Shown one piece after another: positions 34,908-45,323 of a stretch of 64,000 nt of DNA (the stretch's first letter is position 1; every line of letters starts with the position of its first letter). The stretch spans positions 2,604,001-2,668,000 of the forward strand of contig JAVFKD010000004.1 of NCBI GenBank assembly GCA_036429605.1. The letters are read 5' to 3'. Both the position numbers and the translations under genes were made by a program. Below the pieces are notes generated by a model. That model made no database searches. It had not been told where the DNA came from and saw nothing but the letters and a program-made list of their open reading frames with translations. This stretch comes from Cladobotryum mycophilum (taxonomy: Eukaryota > Ascomycota > Sordariomycetes > Hypocreales > Hypocreaceae).

Positions 34908-37900
34908 TTTGATTTATGTGTGAATTTGAACGAGTGTAAGAAGTATGAAACAAAAAAGAATTGACGGTCTAGGCGGCAAGACCTGGCGAGGCAAACGGCT
35001 AGAACGTCGAAGAGAAAGAAGAAGTAGGAAGAAAAAAAGATTAAAGCAGACCACTCCGCCGGGGAGGTGTCAGACGTTGAAGAAAACTGCGACGGCGATG
35101 GACTCGATCGGAAGATGGAGTCGGTCCCCGAATTGATGTCGTCTCGTCTTTTGTTGGATGATTAACCGCGCCTAAGGAGTCGATCGACGGCCAAGTTCGT
35201 TGGAATCGTTATAGAAGAAACTCGGAATTTTGTCGTCGGCAAGGTTGCAGGAAAATCGATCTGCTGATGGTTTTTGTTGGAACGAATGGCTCCCGATAGA
35301 TGAGAATGTGAGCTGCTTCAAGATGCTAATAGAAAGAAAGACAAATGCATCTGATCAAGCAGAGCCGATAACCCGAATGGACTTGAGAGAGAGAATTGTC
35401 TCTGTGGGGGTGTGAAATCTCGTCAGGGAAAAAGAAGGAGGGACTGGAACGAGCGTCGAAAGGCGTGACTTGTTTTGTTGAAGGGGAAGAGGAGGATAGG
35501 ATGGGATGGGATGGACGGGAGAGACGAGACGGGAGGAGGAGAGACGGCCAAAACGGGGGGAGAGACAGTCCAGTCGTTGGGGCCAGTCAGAGAGGAGCGA
35601 GACAGAGACGGGAATAGTAGCACCAACCAGCAGTCTTGGTACGTACCAGGTACTTGCTTCGTCTCCTACGCCGGACCTGTCTGCTGTACCGTCTAGTGCT
35701 GCAGGTACAATGAATGAAACGGTAAATTGAATGTTGGAGGCATGTACCTCGATACCCGCAATTGCTTTGTAAAAGGGGAAATTAGGTATAGTAGTGTACT
35801 GGCCCGCCCCGTGCTGGCGTTTCCCCCCTCTGTGGTGGTTCGGTCTTTTTTCTTCTTTCTTTCTTGTTCTTTCCACCTGCTTAACCAGGTGCTTTTTTAC
35901 TCACTGGGCTGGGCAGGCAACGAAGGCTTGGGGCTGGGGGAGAGGGCAGCTCGTTCCTGGGACTGGCGTGAGCTTGATTGAGTGACCCCCTTGTAACCCT
36001 GCTCGCCTAGCCCTTTTCTTTTCTCTCTCTCTCTCTCTTTTTCTTGTCTTTGGCCTAGGTTTTTTGTGGTTTCTGGTCCCTGGCAGATGTTACATGTACA
36101 AGGATGGCAGCCAGGTAATGCCAGGGGTTACCAGCTGGGTCACGTACGCTAAATGGTCCAATATTAGTGGTCGTGATGGAATGCGCTGTGCCTATTGGGC
36201 CATAGCCAGCGCGCCAGTACCCGCCATCTTTTCCTTCTACAGGCTAGCCCGATGGAGCCCGGAGGTGTCAGGGGTGGCGCTTCAAGAAAATTCAGGAACA
36301 GCTACGATACAGGTTTATTTAGGCTGCATCAGCATATTCTGCAGGTAGCTTTTACGGGGGCTGTGTCTCCGATGTGTTATGCATTGGGCAGTGCTTACGC
36401 CCTACAGCACTAACACCGTACCTGAACAGAAGATGAAACTTGAGTTCTGGATACATGCGACATCCTTCCTTAAAGTGGCGTTCTGGGCCATTGCACATCT
36501 CCACCTCAATCAAAACCTGCTGGGCACAATGACACCCACCATCATCAATGCATGCATGCATAACTCGGTCGGATATCGTTGATGGTTGTCCGATTACTGA
36601 TAACGGAGAGGAGAAGGAGAAGGAGAAGGAGAAGGAGAAGGAGAAGGAGAAGGAGAAGGAGAAGGAGAAGGAGAAGGAGAGGGCTTCATCAGAAACGATG
36701 GCGACAGCGTGGAAATTAGCGATTCTCGTACTTTGTACATGCGCTGAGCCAAAAGGATTCATCGCTGCAGCTCGCCAACGTTGATGTAGCTTCGGCTATG
36801 AAAACAAATCCTCTGTTGGACGACCAAAGACGTGTCGCGTCGCACACCAACAACAACAGCAGGACTTTCCGACCCTTCTCACCCACTGAGGACGAGTCTT
36901 TTCCCGACACCTCCGTAATCCTCATCCATGCAACAGATAAGGGGGCACGGTGCATCTGTGCTCGAATTGTGTCTCATCGTCTTCAAGCCCTTATGCATAT
37001 GCAGGATTCTGGCTGTGCATAATTTTGCATGCACTACTCGCACGATTCATCTGCTTGAAACTCACCAAGTGCAGCGCGATGGTCGGGAACTGAGACAGTA
37101 ATCGCTGATTGGCACCAGTCCGGCTGAGAGTGGGAAAATCTTGTTCTGATCGGTCGCACAAGTTCAATCCTGTTGAATGCTACGCAGGTCAACAGCCCGA
37201 TCGATGTGCACAAGTGTGTCGTCGATTTGATCGTGTCGAATCTTGCTGCTCGCATAACTGTTGCTTCATTATCTGCTGTTGAATCCATCCATCCATTACC
37301 CCTACATAAATCCTCTGGGTTGGGTCAGCTTTTCTGCGTTGGGCACAGATGTTTCTCCTTTCAGATCTGCTAAGGCGTTCTTCCAGCATTCCAGACCTGC
37401 AAAGTCTCCATGCATATTCCTTGCCATTTATTGATCCTTTTAAATATTACGGCTGGTTTCTGACTATTTTTTGTTTTTCTCGGGAGCAAAATGCATGTTT
37501 GCGGGTCTTTCAGCCGGACACAGCCACCAAAAGAAAACATTGGCTTGTCTTGTCGCGTCGTGTCGGGGGGACAACGTTTACGAGAAGGGCGGCCTTAGTA
37601 TCTATCTTATCACAGCAAATATCCGATGCGAGCTCCCTTGATGGTTGCTTACCAATTGCGAGTGATGACCCGAGTTTGCTGTTTCTGGTATGGTTTGCGT
37701 CTTTGCATCGATGGCTTTTTACTTGTACATTCATGGATGGATCTCTCTCTCTTTACCAGTTCGTCTATGACATAAAGGCAAACTCCGCAACCCTCCCTGC
37801 TTCTGTCGAATTGCATCTCTATTCGATCCTTCTGCAATTTCTAATCGCTTGAAACAAAGTTTCATGGACGAAATGCGTGGCGTTTTGTTTATTAGGCATG

Positions 37901-40684
37901 CTTGTTGCTTATCCCCATCAGCTCCACGGCTTTTCTTAACCTGTTCATTTTGCAGCAGCAGCAGCAGCAGTTCCTGACTGAAAGAAAAAGAAAAAGACTT
38001 TCCTTATACCCGTGTCTTGCCTTACTCGCTCGTTGAATCTTGATTGCAGTGGAGGCCTTCAATCTCCCGTCTCCTCGGGGCTGCATTCTGCCTGATGCTA
38101 TAAATACAGCGTCTCATTCGGCTACCATCGCCAACCTGAGACCTAATGTCCGGCTTCCTTGAAATTACGAACTATTTCTAGCATATGCTGCATCTTGAAT
38201 TTCTCAGCATTACAAGTACTTCATACGCCACAAGGTCTCTACAATTCTACTCACAAGCGATGTGATGAATTCCCTTGGAGCTACTAAGTTTATCACTAAG
38301 TATGCGGCGCGGGCCGGATGCACGTCAACAAAGCGATATCTACGTTGCGCTTTGGAATCTGAGGAACCGTAAACTCACTCCAGCCTTGAGACATGATGCA
38401 GCTGTGTAACCTGTGCGGAATCGATACTTCACGACGAATTCTGAGGCTTGCATATCATTCCGAGATACGATCGACGGCATGACTTCCTGTTTCTTTCATT
38501 CAATACCTACCACCGTTAAGTGGCGTAGAGGTGGATGTCCCGAGCCAGTCTCTGAATCAATGAATCAATATGGAAAAGAAATGCTGCGTGAGTTGGCGCC
38601 TTATATCCACCATACGAGGACATCCCTATCTGGGAAATTTGGACGAAAATGCTGCGTGAGTCAGTTTATATAAGGCCGAAATTCGTGCATATGAAGCGCC
38701 GGGTTCTTATAGGAGGGTATAGTGCCGTTTATCTGCCATAAACACAGAGAATTCAATACTAAACTAACAAATAATGGTATGGTATCTATGACCTCTGTTC
38801 GTGATATGAGGCTGCTAAATATGACATATCTCACCTAAGCTTTCCCTTTTGTTGAGTTGAAGCGTGATGTATCAATTTGACTCGGAGAGGCCAGCTAATA
38901 GTGTGCAGAGCCCATCAAAGCTTTAGATCAGTGCGATATGTTATAATCAGAGCATTGAGTTAATCCACGACATGCTGGGGAGATCGCGGGAACGCTTCTC
39001 GTGGTCAGTGAAGCAATCCATGCCCGGTATTCGCTGAAGATTGGGTGCTTGCTTCCAGGGGCCCAGCCTTTGTTTACACGTTTTGTTGTTTCTCGAGATA
39101 CACTGCATCATACCATGTTCTCTGTGTGGTAGAAACCATATCAACTTCACCGCAGACCATATTCACTCTTTATTTATTACATCTCCTTCCTGTGCCGAGT
39201 CTTCTATCGTGTCATATGTGGCGTCATTGCGGGAGACTGGCAAAGCAAATGGCCATCCCCGGCATAAGCAGCATCAAGCCGCCCCCTTGCGGGATGGCGT
39301 GTAGATTTGTTGTCAACAAAAAGGGAGGGTTTACCGCCTCCCAAGATTCGCTAGCCAATTCAGTGCACTGTGCTCCAATTTTGTAGCCCGTTTCTACCCT
39401 CAGTGCAACTCCGTAGTTTAAATTGTTGTCTAAATGAAGCGGCTGCGTTGCTTGTTTACTATTGGTACATAGCAGCAACCCGTCGTAGCTACGGGGTACA
39501 GCTCAAGTCATGTGGGAGACTCAGCAGTACTTGTGTACAATGTACCCTATTTGTATGTTGAGAGAGAGAGTGGGAGAGAGGGAGTCACCGCCCTATTTTC
39601 GAAGCAAACAATTTGATACCGTGTCGGTATGCGATGATGGCCATGAATCTACGAATAAAGCTTCCTTATGGGAACTTGGACAGCAAATACTTGTACAATG
39701 GCGGTCTGTTTGTTGTGCTGGACAGCAGCAGCATCGTTCATTGCGGTGACGAGCGATTCGCCAATGCGGGGAGGTAGCGTGCCGGATGAAGGTCATTCGC
39801 CTGCAAGGTACAAGCACAGTTAGCGCCACCGCTGTCTCTGAACGCCCATCACAGTATTAGCGCTGGAGGTGGCTCGTATCTAATCTGGGGGACTTTATCG
39901 CTGATAAAGCTGTATCGAAGCTGCATTGCGTTACTGTTGGGAAATATTATGGCATTGGCATTTTGCTTGTACTCTTAGGTAAGGCGTCTTGGTACGGTGA
40001 ATCAGTCTTCTCTCCGTACCAATCAATCCATGACGTGTACATACGTACATACATGCCGTTGCTCGGATGTGTTGGTTGCCCCGGGCCTGTTCCGGATCTG
40101 GAAGCTTTGTTATGAATGATGAGAGCTCCTGTTGACGAATCATTGTTGCCTCTGTGCCTGAGGCTCCCACTCCTTTGTCTGAGATTGTTCCCCCATGCGG
40201 CCAGTAGTTCCAACCTCCAGTGAGCATCTTCCCCGTAGCTCCAGAGCCAAAGAGCCCTGGAGACCTTTAGTAGGGCGGACGAGGCGGGGAGGGCTGCCTA
40301 ACCAGCCAAATAGCGTCCCTCGCAAGGCCTGGAAAAGTGGTGCGTCATCGGCTCGTCAGCATGGTCACAAGTCACTGGTTGCCACGGCCAAGGTTACCAA
40401 GGTTGTCACTGCGACGCACGCAAACGGAACCTGGAACCTTGTGGGCACGAGACTTCCCCAGCCTACCTGAATACCCAAAGTACCTTGTCACTCTTGTCTC
40501 TCCCCTCCGCTTCCGACGCACCTCAGCTCTCTTATCTCTCCCTCCTAGATTAAGCTCCCCTCTTGCTTCCTTCATCTTCCATCTCCCCCCATAAATCCCA
40601 TCCTCGTCCATTTCTTTCATTACATCCAATCTTCCTTCATCATCTGCCTGTAGTCACCGGCGCCGAATTTACCGATTGCCCATC
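34908..40684. other. 5.8 kb gene-free stretch
   Basis: The longest spacer in the window, divergent between the WSC gene and vacuolar protease A. No frame here has family features; the longest (37349-37852, plus) has no recognisable domain and starts without context. Content: AGAG-rich and GGGATGGG-rich sequence near 35390-35560 (probable WSC leader side), a hyphenated palindrome GTACC-A-GGTAC at 35643-35653, a CT run near 36017-36040, a GAGAAG microsatellite, and C/T-rich sequence from 40480 to 40640 that is the likely core promoter and leader of the protease gene (TATA-like CATAAATC near 40590). Confidence 0.5.
36611..36680. repeat. (GAGAAG)n microsatellite
   Basis: About 11.7 perfect tandem copies of the 6-mer GAGAAG over 70 nt. 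It reads as Glu-Lys repeats in one plus frame and Ser-Phe repeats on the minus strand, but the surrounding frames are not coding-like, so it is treated as a simple repeat. Perfect copies suggest recent expansion and likely length variation among strains. Confidence 0.9.
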
Positions 40685-42006
40685 ATGAAGAGCGCTTTAC
40701 TCGCCGCCGCCGCACTTGTCGGCTCTGCCCAAGCTGGCATCCACAAGATGAAGCTTCAGAAGGTCCCTCTGTCTGAGCAGCTGGTACGTTCGCATCCTCA
40801 AAGGATACATCAAATCAAATTGAAATGCTAATACTTTGTGCCTAATAGGAGGGTTCTTCCATCGAAGCTCACGCCCAGGCCCTGGGTCAGAAGTACCTTG
40901 GTGTTCGCCCTCAAGGCCGCGCCGATTTCATGTTCAACAACAAACTCCCCCAGGTCCAGGGTGGTCATCCCGTTCCCGTTACCAACTTCATGAACGCTCA
41001 GTGTAAGTCGCAATCCACCCGATGGTTCCCTCATATCTCCCTTTCCCCGCAGTGCTGATTGTTTGCCCCAGACTTCTCTGAGATCCAAGTCGGAACTCCG
41101 CCCCAGACTTTCAAGGTTGTTTTGGATACTGGAAGCTCTAACCTCTGGGTTCCATCCTCCCAGTGCAACAGCATTGCCTGCTTCCTGCACTCTACCTATG
41201 ATTCATCCTCGTCATCATCATACAAGTCAAACGGTACCAGCTTCGAGATTCACTATGGATCTGGCAGCTTGACTGGTTTCGTTTCCAACGATGTTGTCAG
41301 CATTGGTGATCTCAAGATCAAGGGCCAGGACTTTGCCGAGGCTACCAACGAGCCCGGTCTCGCCTTTGCATTCGGTCGCTTCGACGGTATTCTTGGTCTC
41401 GGCTACGATACCATTTCTGTCGACCATGTTGTTCCTCCTTTCTACCAGATGATCAAGCAGAAGCTCATTGATGAGCCAGTCTTCGCCTTCTACCTCGGCA
41501 GTGGCGACGAGGGCTCCGAGGTTGTCTTTGGTGGCGTTGATAAGAACCATTACGAGGGCAAGATTGAGTACATTCCTCTCCGGCGCAAGGCCTACTGGGA
41601 GGTCGACCTCAACTCCATTGCCTATGGTGACGATGTCGCCGAGCTCGACAACACCGGCGTTATTCTGGACACTGGCACTTCCCTCAACACCCTCCCCTCC
41701 AACCTTGCTGAGATGATCAACGCTCAGATGGGTGCCAAGAAGAGCTTCAGCGGCCAGTACACCATTGACTGTGCCAAGCGAGACTCTCTACCCGATGTCA
41801 CCTTTGACCTTGGTGGTTCCAAGTACAGCCTGCCAGCTAGCGACTACATTCTCGAGATCAGTGGAAGCTGCATCTCAACATTCACTCCCATGGACATGCC
41901 CGAGCCCGTTGGCCCCCTAGCCATTCTTGGTGACGCTTTCCTCAGGAGATACTACTCCGTCTACGACCTCGGCAAGAACGCTGTTGGTTTGGCCAAGGCC
42001 AAGTAA
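40685..42006 (+). CDS. PEP4: Vacuolar aspartic protease A (Pep4/PepE type)
   Basis: Three exons (40685..40783, 40849..41002, 41072..42006) give 395 residues. A signal peptide (MKSALLAAAALVGSAQA) leads to an activation propeptide up to about residue 70. The mature pepsin-fold enzyme has catalytic aspartates D103 (DTGSSN) and D284 (DTGTSL) and the flap tyrosine Y146 (HYGSGS). Two disulfide pairs are expected from the spaced cysteines (QCNSIAC; DCAK and GSCIS). An N-glycosylation site is at SNGTS. This is the yeast proteinase A family, which activates other vacuolar hydrolases, rather than a secreted pepsin; length and the YPLPxxDY-like YSLPASDY block agree. Donors GTACGT and GTAAGT and acceptors TAG/CAG are clean. 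No frame error here. Confidence 0.95.
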
Positions 42007-42638
42007 TCGTGCAACGCGGCATGGATTTATGCGTACATGTCAGAGATGTTAATTCATGGAATCGGTTTTTATCAGGCACTATTGGGTAGTTTGGATTGTG
42101 GGAATATTACATTAGCTACCTCGGCCAAGATTGCGTCTTGTGTGTGCTTTGTGTTTGTAGGCATTATTGAGTCTTAACTACGTAGCGATATGCTATTACA
42201 ATGCAATCAGCTTTGAATGATTTCACATTTATTTCTGCCAAAGCTCCTAAAGCTCTCCCCACTTGTAGTACGCCTTTAAGCTTTTTTTGCTCCTTGGCCA
42301 ATCCACTATAAAAATCAGAAATGACTGTGCATGTTCGTCCACGCGTCTAGTAATGGTGTATAGATGACAACCATTATTTGGACAACAATTGCCAGAGTAA
42401 CCTTTCCTATCATATTTCAGCACAGCCGCGCTATCACAAATTTCAAAGTAGATGAAAGACATCTATTCATAGAAGAATCGAAGTAGGATGTTGAACAAAT
42501 AGTAATTTAATATGGAGTAACGAGTATCTTCATTGGTGCTGTAGGTGAGTCGACCGTGCCGAGGGCATCAGAATGAAACACTGCGGTCATGAGAAGCGTA
42601 GATATTGTTCGCACCATCTTATCGATCGGGCTATTACA

Positions 42639-43010
42639 TTGTGGACACGATGCGCGAACTGCGAGTGAAGCCCCTCCTGGTGTTGGCTATCTTTGGCAGG
42701 TTATCATGATCCTCCACAATGCGCTTCATCACCACCGCTGACATTTCGTCGCTCTTGAGAAAGTCTTCTTCGAATGTAAGTCTGAGGCTAACCTTGTAGC
42801 TTTCTGGCAAACAATTCAGTTAGTACCTAGATTGCTAGGTATGTACTTACCTATATTTTTTTAACTTGGATGATACCTCTGGGACTTGCTGGTGTTCCAT
42901 ACCCAGACTTCTTTGGTAGGGGTGACCGTCCGTCTCTAATTGCTCTCCATTCGCTCCATGCCACGGGTCGCATATCATATCGGCATACGTCCCGATGTCG
43001 CACATCTTTC
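42639..43010 (-). pseudogene. Possible gene remnant of unknown family
   Basis: On the minus strand, a frame reading SYKVSLRLTFEEDFL...GFTRSSRIVSTM, about 55 residues and ending at a stop near 42639, has good coding character. A candidate intron with GTAAGT donor and CCAG acceptor (about 42807-42851) lies upstream, but splicing it does not connect to the open frames on its other side (one starting MCDIGTYADMIC) without a stop or phase clash. This looks like a degraded or mis-sequenced gene. I do not recognise the product. Confidence 0.25.
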
Positions 43011-44070
43011 CGGCGATGGTAGGAGCTAATCACAGGGAGTGAAAAGTACTGATATGAGGTAAATGGTTCGGCTAGGTGATGATGTTGATCTCAGTCAATG
43101 GATATATATATTAGATATGGCAACAAGGCCTTCGAGTATGTCTCAACATTGTACCTGAAGACATCCATAGATATGATCCACTACCAGGTGTGTAGTAGGA
43201 AACACTACTTTAAATGCAGTCAGTGATCTGGTGAAGTCTATAACCGTGCTAGCACGGTATAGGCGCCAAAACGCAAGGTGGAACGATGGTAATGGACGTC
43301 TCACAGACTCAAAACGGATCCCGTGGCTTTTTACATGGCATCGGGTTATAAGTCTAAGCAGTTGCATAACCTAGACGACAGGATCCGAACGAATACCAGC
43401 AGTACATCCAAGATGGCCATGGCAAGGAGGAATTTGAGTATGGATAGATGATTATTGCATAGCGTAGCTAGACTCGTCGAATGATGCCGTGCTGGTTTGA
43501 ACAAATGCTGTGTAGATGCAGACCGGTCAGGTGGGTGTCACTATACGACTGATGAGTCCAACGCATAACCCCGAATTGTTTGGCAGGCTTAACTCGTTCA
43601 ATTTACTCGACCGGGCGCGCAGAATCCTGTTTACTCCTTCCGATTTCGCTGTGAACTTTGTAGAGAGGAGAGGGAGGAGAGGAAGGGTTTGATAATTTCA
43701 AGTCAAGGTTAGATACGGTCTCGCTATCTAATTCGAAGCGATTATAGAAGTTAATTGCAGTGGTAGTGTCGTGAGCCAAACTAACCAGCATGGTTAAGTA
43801 AAGGCAATTCATCCGTTTATAAATTAATGTCAAATAATGCCGACACAAATATTTCATTCTGAACTCAAAGCAGTACGTTTTCCCGGAAAACTTATCATCT
43901 TTGACACAAGTAAATGAAGTGACTTGGACCGCGGGCTTCTCTTTTACCAATCTTACATCGTGATCATCCAGGCTGCATTTTCTGGGCTGCCATGATTACG
44001 GAGAGGTTACACAAACAGTAGCATAAAGTTATCATCAAACCATCTACCGATTCTACCCATCTACTGTGGC

Positions 44071-44095
44071 CTTGCCTTGCCTTGCCTTGCCTTGC
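44071..44095. repeat. (CTTGC)5 tandem repeat
   Basis: Five perfect copies of a 5-mer in noncoding sequence. Comparable 5-mer arrays occur near 11161 (CCTGC units) and 63401 (TGTGC units). Confidence 0.85.
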
Positions 44096-45323
44096 CGAAG
44101 CCTAAGACTTCCATTAGCGATGCTGTACTAGGCATGCAGGATCCATACATGGATCAAATCATCAACGGCACCAAGAGCTACGAATTTCGAACATATAGGC
44201 TCAAGCCAAGCGTGAAGAGAACATGATTCTAGCGTACTGTACCGCACTCCAGCATCACCCACGGCTGTGAAATTCTTCTCGCCCGCACGCGCGACGAAGG
44301 GGATGAGCCCTTGGAAGAAAATGGCTCAGGGAAATGCTGAATTCAACTCGAATCACAAAGGCTGGGATCGATATGACTTTGCCTATAACATTCTATTAGT
44401 ATATGCACTTCGGCAGCCAATTAAATTGGCGGATATAAGGGCTAAATATGGCTTCAAATCGGCGCCCAGGGGCGTTGTCTATGTCCCTATGTTAATGGCA
44501 CAGACAGTTGTTTGGAATGAACAAAAGCTGATACTTGATCGAAGGATAAATGAGATTGTGAGTGAGGAGGAGAAACAGAAAGGAGGATGTTTAATGATGC
44601 ATTGGGCTTATTCGGGGTAATACTTTAAAAAAAGGCGTACATAAATTACGATGAAAATAAGACATCGGGTAGCTTGGTAGCCTATTGATGATCGATCTCG
44701 ATAAAGAATTCGAGAACAATAGTCTACCTAGAAGTACAGACAATTGCAAGCCAATCGATTAAACACTTACACCTTATGCATATCATTGAGTTGAGGAGGA
44801 GACGACCACCAAAGAGGCATCAAGGGTACATGGAACAAGTACCGTTTTCTTAATAACGTACATGCGCTACTCGGTACAGCCAGTCAAGTATCAGCGTTGG
44901 GAGGAGGGAGTGGGATAAATCACGTGCAGCAGTGTTAGACTTTTCCCTTGAGGGTGTTAGCGTCGGTTTTGGAGTCAGGAAAGTACTTGGCGATCCAGGA
45001 CAGACACATTCTTCCCCCCAGCAGCCAGGCTCAACGACGGCCATTTCACCCTGCAGTCGCTTGATAAAAACATAGCAAAATTTATTTCTTTTGTTGTCTG
45101 CGGTGGTTCGATTAGGCGATTTGTGGTCGTGGCTTTTCATTGCACTGCTCCAGTTGGATGCAGCAGAGGTTCCCCTCGCGCAGCCTTGATGAAAAGGTTT
45201 AGAGTCGCACCAATCTGCCCTCATCAACCGCGTATCGCGACGGGGCGCGGCCAACCACGACGGCCACGACGATAGAGCGACCGGACACCAAAGGGGGAGA
45301 AGAAAGAAAAAATAATCATAATA

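Larger units (their letters stand above)
42007..45323. other. 3.3 kb spacer with decayed coding-like fragments
   Basis: After the protease stop the sequence becomes A/T-rich. Apart from the minus-strand fragment near 42.6-43.0 kb listed separately, a plus-strand frame from about 44300 to 44620 (starting MSPWKKMAQGNAEF if the first ATG is used) has an ordinary amino acid mix but no family I recognise and A/T-rich codons, so it is left uncalled. A CTTGC repeat lies at 44071-44095. The last 300 bases should hold the promoter of the 45.3 kb gene. Confidence 0.4.

Noticed and set aside
36548..36784. Plus-strand frame encoding Glu-Lys repeats
   Set aside because: It is a translation of the GAGAAG microsatellite with unremarkable flanks, not a gene.
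37349..37852. 167-residue plus-strand frame in the 5.8 kb spacer
   Set aside because: No domain, signal or splice evidence; composition is like surrounding noncoding sequence.
44267..44620. 117-residue plus-strand frame
   Set aside because: Starts at GTG with only an internal ATG, A/T-rich codons and no recognised family; possible but not supported well enough to call.
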